A stretch of DNA of 15,676 bases, taken from contig JALKBU010001155.1 in assembly GCA_023091735.1 (NCBI GenBank), positions 1-15,676 on the forward strand, read 5' to 3'. This stretch comes from Trichomonas tenax. Lineage: Eukaryota > Parabasalia > Trichomonadida > Trichomonadidae. Both the position numbers and the translations under genes were made by a program. Below the pieces are notes generated by a model, which saw only the letters and a program-made list of their open reading frames with translations, was not told the origin of the DNA and did no database searches. Numbering within the stretch: position 1 is the stretch's first letter; the number at the start of each line of letters is the position of its first letter. This document shows positions 1 through 6,777 of the stretch, one piece after another.

Positions 1-118
1 TTCTCTTACGAACTTGAATTTTACCATTCTTATCAGTCATAACATAATATAATGGATGTTGTATTCCTTTTGCATCATTAATGATTATTGAATTTCTCTC
101 AGATCTGCTTAAGCTCAT
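1..118 (-). CDS. N-terminal part of an unidentified protein, cut by the window edge
   Basis: An ATG at 116-118 (read on -) opens a frame of 39 codons that stays open to the left edge, so only the N-terminus is visible. It begins MSLSRSERNS, contains a hydrophobic YYV patch, and ends in a basic stretch (KIQVRKR) at the edge. I do not recognise the family. Evidence that it is real: the frame is uninterrupted, it lies 53 bp from a divergent gene at 172, and the gap between them carries the AT-rich start motif seen at other genes of the element. It could be any element protein with a basic N-terminal segment; no function is assigned. Confidence 0.5.
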   Translation of the reverse strand, partial: MSLSRSERNSIIINDAKGIQHPLYYVMTDKNGKIQVRKR

Positions 119-171
119 GATTTAATTGGTATTAAAAAAATAATATTTAAATTTTTATCCAATATAAAACC
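119..171. promoter_or_regulatory. Divergent AT-rich promoter between two element genes
   Basis: This 53-bp gap separates two divergent ATGs. Read rightward it has AAAATAATATTTAAATTTTT followed by TATCCAATATAAAACC and the ATG. Read leftward it has AAATATTATTTTTTTAATAC before the other ATG. Both match the start-proximal motif (AAAATAATTT, then a T-rich run, then the ATG) found upstream of genes near 10150, 10780, 13204 and 14247. Promoter function is inferred from recurrence only. Confidence 0.45.
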
Positions 172-501
172 ATGACAGACTTCGAAACTCTGAAATCGAC
201 ATTAAAGGAAGAAATATTAAACGAACTCAAAGCAACAACGAAAACAAGAAAGTCTAAAAAGACTGAACAAACTGATGAAGGACTTACATCCTTAGAAAAT
301 AAACCAGTTAAGCCTAAACGTAAGTGTACAGAAAAACAATTAGTAGCACTTTCTGCAGGAAGACAGAAGAATCCGAGGTGGATCGCAAAAAGAATGAAGG
401 AAGAAGAACGGGCTAAAGCCCGTGAGGGACAAAGTCCCAAAGCTAAGAAGAAAGAAGAGGAAGAAAAGAAGAAGCTTGAGGAAGAGAAGAAATCCGAGTA
501 A
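172..501 (+). CDS. Small Lys/Glu-rich basic protein of the element
   Basis: This 109-residue protein starts at the first ATG after the divergent promoter. Residues 1-20 look helical and mildly acidic. Residues 22-75 are strongly basic, with KTRKSKK and a KPKRKCTEKQLVALSAGR segment. Residues 76-109 form a charged low-complexity helix of alternating KEEE and EEEKK. Short basic proteins with an EKQL-(x)-AL-(x)-GR type segment are common in large DNA viruses and Polintons, where nucleic-acid or virion association is usually assumed; that is a resemblance in style and not a demonstrated family. There is no membrane segment or signal peptide. The frame is intact, in contrast to the broken genes to its right. 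The function remains unknown; a role in DNA packaging is only a guess. Confidence 0.65.
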   Translation: MTDFETLKSTLKEEILNELKATTKTRKSKKTEQTDEGLTSLENKPVKPKRKCTEKQLVALSAGRQKNPRWIAKRMKEEERAKAREGQSPKAKKKEEEEKKKLEEEKKSE

Positions 502-507
502 ATTTTC

Positions 508-885
508 TCTCATAACCACTAAAATTATTTTTCAAAATTTCCTTACCCCCAAATCCTTTCGCTTTCTTTTCTTAGTTAGTTAGTTTGTCATAAATTATTT
601 TTTTTCAAAAACTGAATAGATTTATCTCATAACCACTAAAATTATTTTTCAAAATTTCCTTACCCCAAATCCTTTCGCTTTCTTTTCTTAGTTAGTTAGT
701 TTGTCATAAATTATTTTTCAAATTTCTGACTTCATAAATCCTAATCTTGACTTATAAAGTAACGTAAAACATTTTTCACTAAAATTATTTTTCAAAATTT
801 CCTTACCCTCATTTCTTTTCGCTTTCTTTCATTAGTTAGTTAGTTTATTTGTCATAAATTATTTTAAAAACTGAATAAATTTTAT
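508..885. repeat. Tandem repeat, about 117 bp unit, three copies
   Basis: Copy 1 starts near 508 and copy 2 near 625 (period 117). They are almost identical apart from a C-run and a T-run length change. Copy 3 (from about 773) is more diverged and starts after a spacer. Shared landmarks are CACTAAAATTATTTTTCAAA, the block TTTCGCTTTCTTT, the triple TTAG run TTAGTTAGTTAGTTT, GTCATAAATTATTTT and AAAACTGAATA. No credible reading frame runs through it. From 886 to 1051 I see only AT-rich sequence with an isolated run of six G at 955-960. The repeat could be a subterminal or satellite-like part of the element. Confidence 0.85.
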
Positions 886-1049
886 AAAGTCAGGAATTTC
901 AAAATCAATTTTAACGTTAATTTTGTAAGCAATTCAAAAATTTATTCTCTATATGGGGGGACACTAGTTTGTAAAATTAACTCTGTCGTAAAAATATATC
1001 ATTCATAAATATTGTTTTTATAATTTGTGATTTCAGTAATTACTTAAAA

Positions 1050-1097
1050 AGATGTTCGCAGAACTCGTGGCGAAGCTACGATGGGATGCGAACATCT
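1050..1097. repeat. Perfect 11-bp inverted repeat with 26-nt loop
   Basis: AGATGTTCGCA at 1050-1060 is the exact reverse complement of TGCGAACATCT at 1087-1097. The loop (1061-1086) is unusually GC-rich for this window. The repeat straddles the start of a 49-codon ORF, so the ATG at 1052 would lie in the stem of a transcript hairpin. Confidence 0.75.
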
Positions 1098-1201
1098 CAT
1101 TACTAACTTCATTAACTTTGTTCATTCATCGATTCTATGAGGACGTTGTGGAATTCTTCAAAACTATATTCCAATTATCACTATCTAAGATTAAACATTA
1201 A
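1052..1201 (+). CDS. 49-residue ORF, possible small membrane-associated or virion protein
   Basis: An ATG at 1052 opens 49 codons ending in TAA at 1199-1201, 21 bp before the ATG of the next (broken) gene on the same strand. The product starts MFAELVAKLRWDANISLLTS and continues with mixed aromatic and hydrophobic residues (LFIHRFY, FFKTIFQLSL) to a basic end (KIKH). It looks amphipathic and helical, without a clear transmembrane helix. Its first 45 bases are richer in GC than the surroundings. The AT start motif is not obvious upstream. It is too short to be certain: a chance ORF of this length is possible in the window, but its composition is unlike the AT-driven chance ORFs. Confidence 0.35.
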   Translation: MFAELVAKLRWDANISLLTSLTLFIHRFYEDVVEFFKTIFQLSLSKIKH

Positions 1202-1222
1202 TGTAATTTTACATTAATTAAA

Positions 1223-1904
1223 ATGCCTGATATATATGATCAATATCTTAAAATATATAACAAATATAAAAAGATATATACCCAATATAAAAATAACAAT
1301 ACTAATATTAATATTAATTCATGTGAATTATTAATTAAAAAACTAGATAAGATCTATAAAGAAGTTATCGATGCAGATGGTGAAGATAGTATGCTGCTTA
1401 TAATGAAACATTATAATAAAATTGTTTCTAAAAAGAACAATCTTGACAAAAAATTAGAATCCAAATTTAAGCAATATATTAATGGTCTTGGATTTAAATC
1501 CAAGATTAGCATTTTATTTAATAAAATAGCAGATATGGGAGATGCTATGCCTGTAGATGAAGAAACACTTAAAAAAATTAAAAGATATGAAACTATCTGA
1601 TTTAAGTTTGTCATATTTAAGACAAATGATGACAGATTTAGCAAATGAATCAATATTTTCATCATTAAAGTATTATAGAGGTAATGCTGAATTAGATGAT
1701 ATGATTTATTGGCTTGAAATTGAAAGAGATACATTCCCTAAGATTTGAATAAAAGGATCTGGTTCAATATATTTATTTAAGAAGAAAGTTAAATATTCAG
1801 AGTTAAAGATTCCTGAAGAAGAAAAGAAAAAAAACGGTTTCCTAGAACAAAGAAAGATTTTGATGTAAATATGAAATTAAATGGTGAAGTACTTAAGATA
1901 GAAC
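1223..1904 (+). pseudogene. Broken gene for an unidentified element protein, cut at its 3' end
   Basis: The first frame runs 125 codons from the ATG at 1223 to 1600. Sensible coding then continues in another frame from about 1595 (SDLSLSYLRQMMTDLANESI and following). It meets a TGA at 1746-1748, resumes in the same frame (IKGSGSIYLFKKKVKYSELK), and shifts again at a run of eight A near 1830-1837. It then reads KDFDVNMKLNGEVLK before stopping resembling coding near 1904. There the sequence becomes the 3' end of an oppositely oriented polymerase fragment. So there are at least two frameshifts, one stop and a 3' truncation. The N-terminal part is Lys/Asn/Tyr-rich and helical; the middle is more balanced. 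I do not recognise the family. The convergent junction suggests a deletion removed the 3' ends of both neighbours. Confidence 0.6.
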
Positions 1905-2886
1905 TACTATTTTTATTATTTTTATTTGTTAATTGATCTATATATGTTTTCTTACCAACAAATGTCGATTTATACGATAATGAAAATATACCTAGTGTTA
2001 TTTCAGCAAAATCGCTATGGAATTGTCCAAGGTTTTTACCTATTAATTCTCTGTTATAACGTTTCTTAAATTCTTCAGCAAGTATATCGATATCTTTATT
2101 AAACATATGTAAACTCTCTTGATAGAAAATACTTAAACCTAAATCTTCAGCTGTACAGAACACTTCATTCATAATTCTCATAGACATAGATAAGATATTA
2201 ACACCTAATGTACAAAAGTTAAAATGTTTAACTATTGATTTTTGTAATTTAAATATAACTTTATTAGATCCATTTAAAGTTTCTAATTTAATAATATTAT
2301 TATAATTCTTAGTAATAAAACGTGTGGCATCGTATTCGGCAATAAATTTAATTTTATCATTAATAGGACTTAAAATAGTTTTACCGTATATACTATTTAA
2401 AATTAATTTAACAACTTCTTGTAATGGGTTATCTTCTTTTTTATATCGTAATCTTAATTCGAATAATCTCTTAATTTCATTTCTAATTCTTAAATCTCTA
2501 TTTTCATCATAATAATATCCTTGTAATATATCACATGTTATATTTTGATATTTAATCAAATCTTCTGATAAGATATGATCTACATACATTATACATTTAC
2601 TATTAGATGATCTTGCTGAATCGATATCTGGATTAATATCCGGATGACAAACTATTAATGCGAATTGTCTATTAATACCAATAGATGTAATTTTAATTTT
2701 AACAAAGAAACCACTTATGAATTTATTTTTATTTGGTTTTTCTTGATCATCTGTATATAAATGATCTAATAAGTATTTTGTATTTAACATTTCATTTGTT
2801 AATACTTTCTTTTACCTTCTAATGTATAAAATCTTGCTATTGCTGATGGATATAATTATACAGCATCAAAATCAGTAATTAAGTTA
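1905..2886 (-). pseudogene. Fragment of Maverick-type protein-primed family B DNA polymerase, multiply inactivated
   Basis: On the - strand, coding resembling a pPolB palm starts just before motif A at about 2872. A DFDA signature is followed three codons later by LYPSAIARFYTLEGK, but the Ser codon expected before LYP is TAA. A one-base loss near 2820 moves the frame into the long open stretch that begins at 2790. In that stretch (333 codons) motif B is visible at residues 128-137 (KLILNSIYGK). At motif C the sequence reads IFYQESLHMF, so the catalytic Asp-Thr-Asp is gone, as by an in-frame loss of six bases. The conserved GKKTYID segment of the C-terminal region follows at residues 280-286. 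Real homology ends near residue 294; the remaining residues are read-through of a foreign junction. The exonuclease and N-terminal parts are absent. Known pPolBs replicate Polintons from terminal proteins; this copy cannot be catalytic. Confidence 0.8.
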
Positions 2887-3366
2887 ATATAATGAATGTG
2901 TATATTTCTTAGTCTTTTTCTCATTATGTGGTTTGATAGTACTATAAGCAAATCATTCACGTACATATTCATTTTGCTGATATTCTGTAGATCTGTTATT
3001 ACACATTATTTCTAATTGATCGAATATTTGATTATTTGATTTAAATCCAACGAAAAGTTTACACAAATGTTCTTCATCGGTAAAATATGTAGAAAATCCA
3101 TCTAAGTGAAGATTTAACTTAACATTAAATGTAAGAAATCCGTCTGTCAATTGTGTGATATCAAAATCTGAATGCGTTATATCAATTCTTGTTTCTTGTC
3201 CTTCGGTAAATGGTGCTGATTGGTCATGGCAATCAACTGTACGTAATTGAAAACTTGTAGTACCATCATTAAATTGTACCAGGGATTTTAGATTTTCAAA
3301 ATATTGTGCTACGTTACCCTGTAAAGTGTTGTTGTTATTTAGCCTTGTATTAAATGCCGAATTCAT
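2887..3366 (-). pseudogene. N-terminal fragment of a probable Maverick major capsid-like protein
   Basis: The frame opens at the ATG 3366 and runs 137 codons to a TGA at 2953-2955. Coding of the same character continues in frame past it (FAYSTIKPHNEKKTKKYTHS) to about 2887, so the TGA looks like a single-base nonsense change, probably at a Gly codon. The visible part is beta-rich with alternating hydrophobics (FDITQLTDGFLTFNVKLNLH, then KLFVGFKSNNQIFDQLEI). This is the style of the first jelly-roll of trichomonad Maverick capsid proteins as I remember them; I could not run a comparison. The protein would normally be several hundred residues, so most of it is missing: at about 2887 it abuts motif A of the polymerase fragment. 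Its promoter region is shared with the divergent gene at 3429. Confidence 0.5.
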
Positions 3367-3428
3367 TTTAAATAAAAATAAAAAACATAAATAATGGTAT
3401 TAATTTCGAATTTTATTTATAATTAAAA
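3367..3428. promoter_or_regulatory. Divergent AT-rich promoter
   Basis: This gap separates the capsid-like fragment (-) from the small basic protein (+). Read leftward it contains TTTTTTATTTTTATTTAAA directly before the ATG, close to the motif upstream of genes 10150 and 14247. Read rightward it ends TTTTATTTATAATTAAAA and then the ATG. Function is inferred from recurrence. Confidence 0.4.
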
Positions 3429-3692
3429 ATGGCTTGGCGATTTTGGAAAAAGCTTAAAGATGTTGCTAAGAAATTTGGCCATGGGATTAAATCTAGGTTT
3501 AACTGGTTAACTAATAATGTTGTTAAACCTGTAGCTAGTTCTTTCGGTGCTCAATTCGGTGATAAGCTTAAAAGACAATTGCCAAAAGTTGGTTTTGAAT
3601 TTGGTATAAATAATAATGGCGATAGAAAACCTGTGATAAATACTGACGATGTTGTTCGGGATGTTGGTTCATGGGTTACTTCTAAACTATAA
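3429..3692 (+). CDS. Small basic amphipathic protein, candidate minor virion protein
   Basis: This is an 87-residue intact frame. Residues 1-40 form a basic amphipathic helix series with spaced aromatics and positive charges (MAWRFWKKLKDVAKKFGHGI, then SRFNW). A Gly/Phe-containing middle (SFGAQFGDKLKRQLPK) and an Asn/Asp-rich end (INNNGDRKP...DVGSWVTSKL) follow. No transmembrane helix or signal peptide is present. In Polintons and related adenovirus-like lineages, short proteins with an N-terminal amphipathic helix sit near the capsid genes and act as minor internal virion proteins. The position next to the capsid-like fragment fits this, but the assignment rests on composition and neighbourhood. 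Alternatives are an antimicrobial-like or membrane-binding peptide. It is intact while its neighbours are wrecked. Confidence 0.65.
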   Translation: MAWRFWKKLKDVAKKFGHGIKSRFNWLTNNVVKPVASSFGAQFGDKLKRQLPKVGFEFGINNNGDRKPVINTDDVVRDVGSWVTSKL

Positions 3693-3731
3693 CGTTAAAA
3701 TTATACAAAAATAAATTTTTATTTTTATTAA
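3693..3731 (+). promoter_or_regulatory. AT start motif before a 43-residue ORF
   Basis: The 39-bp gap between two + strand genes contains AAAAATAAATTTTTATTTTT followed by ATTAA and the ATG at 3732. This closely resembles the motif seen before the genes ending at 10150 and 14247. It argues that the following short ORF is a separately expressed gene. Confidence 0.45.
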
Positions 3732-3863
3732 ATGGGATTAATAATTTTGCTATTTATTGTAGTTGTTTATTTCCGGAAAAAATCGCGTGACAAATTATTA
3801 ATTTGTCGCAGCCCAATATTTAATATTGGTCCTAAGCGTGTAACACCAAATCACATTCGTTAA
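3732..3863 (+). CDS. 43-residue single-pass membrane ORF
   Basis: The ATG at 3732 is followed by an uninterrupted frame to TAA at 3861-3863. The first 14 residues are a hydrophobic helix (MGLIILLFIVVVYF) followed at once by basic residues (RKKSRDK), the pattern of a type III or tail-anchored small membrane protein with the basic end in the cytosol. The rest (SPIFNIGPKRVTP) is Pro-containing and basic. It lies 39 bp after the amphipathic protein and carries its own AT start motif. Its 3' end overlaps the 3' end of the oppositely oriented gene at 3832-4092 by 32 bp. No family is recognised. Short membrane ORFs are common in virus-like elements, but the function cannot be told. Confidence 0.5.
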   Translation: MGLIILLFIVVVYFRKKSRDKLLICRSPIFNIGPKRVTPNHIR

Positions 3864-4092
3864 GTTTCAATATGATATTATTTAAGATAGTATTAACTTT
3901 ATTTTTCTTAGCACGTTTTAGTTCAGAAATATTTTCATGGGCACATCCAGTAATTTTCAAAAGATTTTTATCAATCGTATATAATTTATATTTGACATTT
4001 TCTTCATCATCTACTTTAGGATTTCCACCAATGAAAATTTCATTAAATTGTTCCTGTGTTAAATTAAGAATATCTTGTTCTGTGTATTCCAT
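3832..4092 (-). CDS. 86-residue acidic-to-basic protein of unknown function
   Basis: The intact frame starts at the ATG 4092, with ATAATGG context after a T-rich run (TATATATTTTTTTTTCTC on -). The N-terminus (MEYTEQDILNLTQEQFNEIF) looks helical and acidic. The middle has KVDDEENVKYKLYTIDKNLL, and residues 50-65 are basic (ENISELKRAKKNKVN). The C-terminus is helical and hydrophobic (TILNNIILKLNECDLVL). There is no signal peptide or transmembrane helix. It converges on and overlaps the membrane ORF. I do not recognise it. The compact overlap and AT-rich leader fit a gene of the same element. Confidence 0.5.
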   Translation of the reverse strand: MEYTEQDILNLTQEQFNEIFIGGNPKVDDEENVKYKLYTIDKNLLKITGCAHENISELKRAKKNKVNTILNNIILKLNECDLVLHA

Positions 4093-4176
4093 TATTTATT
4101 AGAGAAAAAAAAATATATAAATCCATACCATAAGAATTTTAATTATTAATTAAACATATTAAGAATTTATTGGGAT

Positions 4177-4475
4177 TTGATGCAATGAAGCACTTAAGTC
4201 TATGTACATCATTTGAAATTTGTTCAATGTTACAAATTATCACATTATTAAATTTTAGTTTTAGGCCTGAATTGATTGTTATTGCAAAAGCGAATTTTGT
4301 GAAACAACAAAAATTTTACAATATTCTTTTGGTAATTTCAATACCATAATATGTTTGATGGATTATTTGATGTAATGATGTGCTAAAATCTATTTATAAC
4401 AGTTGAAATTTGTTCAATATGATCGATTACTATTTTATGTCTTAATTGCTTGTTATTTCAACAGTGAATTTTAAG
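4177..4475. repeat. Old direct duplication, about 190 bp period
   Basis: Copy A starts at 4177 and copy B at 4367. Aligned landmarks are TTGATGYAATGAWG, TCTATKTAYA, TTGAAATTTGTTCAAT, TTAATTGMTTGTTATT and GTGAATTTT at the 3' end. Copy B has several substitutions and a short deletion. No reading frame is present. The stretch from 4093 to 4508 otherwise holds only AT-rich sequence. Confidence 0.65.
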
Positions 4476-4508
4476 ACCCCATTCTGAGTTTAAAAGGTTC
4501 AATGAATT

Positions 4509-4580
4509 GTGAGTGGGTCTCATTGATATAGTGCGTCTTTAGCATAGATGAGGCTGGTGTTTCGATTCTCCTCACCTCTA
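4509..4580 (+). pseudogene. tRNA-Ala (AGC)-like gene, probably decayed
   Basis: A 72-nt segment folds partly as a tRNA. The anticodon stem CGTCT (4534-4538) pairs with AGATG (4546-4550) around loop TTAGCAT, giving anticodon AGC at 4541-4543 with U33 and A37 in place. The T-loop is TTCGATT (4561-4567). The last bases CACCTCT plus A (4573-4580) resemble the 3' acceptor side of eukaryotic tRNA-Ala, and TTTT at 4581-4584 would serve as a pol III terminator. The D stem, T stem and 5' acceptor side each have mismatches (two D-stem pairs and two acceptor pairs are lost), so a functional product is doubtful. It could also be the head of a tRNA-derived short interspersed repeat. Confidence 0.6.
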
Positions 4581-4680
4581 TTTTGATTTTGATAAAATCA
4601 ATGTTTTTATCGCAGATCTTACTAAATTTAATGAATATTTCTTGAAAAAATAGCATAAATTATTAATACATAATTAACTT

Positions 4681-6777
4681 TTACAAATATACAATATTAA
4701 CATCACCACTAGTGATAGAAACAGAATCACCTGAGTTTTCGAAATCTTCATCATAATTGCCATAGATCATTGATGAATGAAGGTCTGCATTATCATCATC
4801 TGTGATTGAGACTGTTTCGCCTGAGTCAAATGCTTCTTCGTCAATTTCGGCTGCGCCTTCCTCATTTTCTCCAGCAGCTGCTGCTGCAACTGGAGCGCCT
4901 CCCTTAGCCATATGTATAATTAAGAATGCTAGGATAGCTCCAAGAATGAGAATGACTAAGACTGCAACAATGATAGAAATTAATGTTCTATTTTCTTTGA
5001 TGACAGTAATTGTTGTATCCTTCGCAAAAATTCCATTTTCATCTGTTTCTGAAGGTGTTTCCATTGGTGTTGTCTCCATCGGTGTCATATCTGGTGTTCC
5101 GAATGGGGTCTCTATTGGCGTTGTGAAACGAGTATCAAAAGGAGTTGTGAAAGGTGTTGTTGAAGGTATGTCATTTGGTGTCTCTGAAGCTGTTTCGATT
5201 GGAGTTGTCTGTGGTGTTGTTGATGGAGTATTAGAAGGTGTTGTTTCTGGAGTTTTCATTGGTGTAGTGGAAGGAGTATCAGAAGGTGTTGTCTCAGGAG
5301 TTGTTGAAGGTGCTCCAAATGGAGTAATCTCTGGTGTTGTGAATGGAGTTTCAACAAGTGTTTCCATTGGAGATGTGAATGGAGTTATTGAAGGAGTATC
5401 AACAGGTGTCGTAGATGGAGTAGAAGATGGTGTTTCTTTCGGAGACATTTCTGGAGTCGTTGATGGTGTTCCAGACGGTGTTGTGGATGGCGTCGTAGAA
5501 GGAGTTGCTGATAGAGTGTCAGAAGGTGTTGTTTCCGGAGTTGTGAATGGAGTATTTGATGGAGTACAAAGCGGTGTTGTAGATGGTGTCTCATACGGCG
5601 TCACTGATGGTGTTGTGAAAGGAGTAGTTGCTGGTGTGTTGGATGGAGTTGAGGAAGGAGTTGTCGCAGGTGTATCGTATGGTGTATCAACAGGTGTTGT
5701 TGCTGGAGTGGTTGCAGGTGTCATGTAAGGTGTAACATCAGGTGTTGTGTACGGTGTTGTTGACGGAGTTTCAAATGGCGTTGCATCGAAGTAAATGCAA
5801 TTATCTGTGTAGTAATGGCTCGTTTTGTAATTAGTGATCTCAAGATTGACGCTGTCAAAGATGGAGACTATGCATTGTTGATAATTTGTAATATCTGTGA
5901 AACAATTTGTGAAAGTAAAATTTGTATTGCTATTTTGAGCCCACGCGAGAAAAGAGGCCTCATTCTTGATAATGTTGGTCTCAAGAACATATGTTGTCGG
6001 GTTAGTTGGACCCAAGTATGAAAAGATGCACCAAGTAGAAGATTTTTTGCAAAATTTGTTGGAAATGATGTTCATCCTGTTCATTTTGAATACTGCTTGC
6101 ATGCCATTATCTCTCTGACGAGCAAGCAGACCATAATCTCCGGTTTGCGTATTATTCACAACGTTAATGTAGTTGTATGATATGTTTTTCATAGCGGCAT
6201 TCACGTAGGTGATTCCTGCACCCCACGAAGCCTTGTTCATTGATGAGTTGACATAAGATACTTCAGTTTGTCCATTAGTGATAGACAATGGAGAATCTGC
6301 CTTGAACTCATCAGAGACACCTGAGCAGCGCATGTACGCACTTTGTAAGACTCTAATCGTGTTTGGTTCTTTGAGAAATCCGTTAAGATTTATGAATAAT
6401 CCTTGTTTGTCGCACATTGAGCACTGTCCGCAGAGCTTTTCGAGGACCATTTGGCAGGCATTAGTTCCAATGAATACGGAACCACCCCAACCATTGAGAG
6501 CAGCGTTATCGTAAAAGCTATCACGCGAAAGATAGACTTTAGTTGTAGCTTTATCGTTTCTATTGATTGTGAGAGGGCTAATGCCTTTTGATGTACATCT
6601 TATTCTATAGAACTGGCATTCATCAATCCAAAAGTTATCAGGATTGCTAGAAGGAATTTGGAGACCACCTGCTCCCCAATGATAGAGATATCTGTTAGGC
6701 GGATATTGCTTGAAGTTTTCACTGGGGAAGTAATTGTGCGGATCGAAGTCGTTATGTAGGAAAAGGACTGCAAACAT
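4681..6777 (-). CDS. Type I surface glycoprotein with Thr-Pro tetrapeptide stalk
   Basis: The start chosen is the ATG at 6777, since the frame upstream begins only with a TTG codon shortly after a stop. The protein is then 698 residues long. A short hydrophobic N-terminus (MFAVLFLHND) may be a minimal signal. The ectodomain (about 20-330) is Asn/Thr/Ser-rich with scattered cysteines, including CGQCSMC, and has repeated NxS/T sites. Its alternating strands suggest a beta-helix-like fold, but I cannot name the family. Residues about 333-575 are a stalk of roughly 60 units of xxTP. One transmembrane helix (about 599-623, IIVAVLVILILGAILAFLII) follows. The tail is acidic and carries two SG-x-x-VSIT copies and tyrosine motifs (MIYGNY). 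This plan matches trichomonad surface proteins thought to contact host or microbes. It has no AT start motif, unlike the element genes. Confidence 0.85.
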   Translation of the reverse strand: MFAVLFLHNDFDPHNYFPSENFKQYPPNRYLYHWGAGGLQIPSSNPDNFWIDECQFYRIRCTSKGISPLTINRNDKATTKVYLSRDSFYDNAALNGWGGSVFIGTNACQMVLEKLCGQCSMCDKQGLFINLNGFLKEPNTIRVLQSAYMRCSGVSDEFKADSPLSITNGQTEVSYVNSSMNKASWGAGITYVNAAMKNISYNYINVVNNTQTGDYGLLARQRDNGMQAVFKMNRMNIISNKFCKKSSTWCIFSYLGPTNPTTYVLETNIIKNEASFLAWAQNSNTNFTFTNCFTDITNYQQCIVSIFDSVNLEITNYKTSHYYTDNCIYFDATPFETPSTTPYTTPDVTPYMTPATTPATTPVDTPYDTPATTPSSTPSNTPATTPFTTPSVTPYETPSTTPLCTPSNTPFTTPETTPSDTLSATPSTTPSTTPSGTPSTTPEMSPKETPSSTPSTTPVDTPSITPFTSPMETLVETPFTTPEITPFGAPSTTPETTPSDTPSTTPMKTPETTPSNTPSTTPQTTPIETASETPNDIPSTTPFTTPFDTRFTTPIETPFGTPDMTPMETTPMETPSETDENGIFAKDTTITVIKENRTLISIIVAVLVILILGAILAFLIIHMAKGGAPVAAAAAGENEEGAAEIDEEAFDSGETVSITDDDNADLHSSMIYGNYDEDFENSGDSVSITSGDVNIVYL
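5049..5784 (-). repeat. 12-bp minisatellite coding for xxTP tetrapeptides
   Basis: About 60 consecutive 12-nt units encode TP preceded by two variable residues, commonly ST, FT, SD, ET, VD or SN. Third positions vary widely, so the array is old or selected at the protein level and not a recent slippage product. Rare damaged units occur (TL, SP, AP, TR, IP). The phase is broken once near its 3' end, where an extra codon gives a pentapeptide. Dense Thr suggests heavy O-glycosylation and an extended stalk. Confidence 0.95.

Larger units (their letters stand above)
1..4092. mobile_element. Remnant of a Maverick/Polinton-type virus-like transposon
   Basis: The stretch combines a family B protein-primed polymerase fragment, a capsid-like fragment, a candidate minor virion protein and several short element-type genes on both strands with tiny intergenic gaps. 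The centre (1223-3366) is a mosaic of truncated genes joined at about 1904 and 2887. The ends are not seen: no terminal inverted repeat typical of complete Mavericks could be matched inside the window, and the left limit lies outside. No integrase, ATPase or protease gene is visible here. Confidence 0.6.

Noticed and set aside
147..440. 97-codon open frame on - with a hydrophobic start
   Set aside because: Antisense shadow of the Lys/Glu-rich gene; Lys codons read backwards give Phe and Leu.
955..966. Run of six G with ACACTAG as a Maverick terminus
   Set aside because: No partner inverted copy found in the window and no target duplication; the G run alone is not enough.
1411..1734. 107-codon open frame on -
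   Set aside because: Antisense of the broken + gene, whose composition is more protein-like.
4802..5728. 308-codon open frame on + rich in GV-x-x-GV repeats
   Set aside because: It is the antisense reading of the TP repeat array; its regularity is forced by the 12-nt unit of the gene on -.
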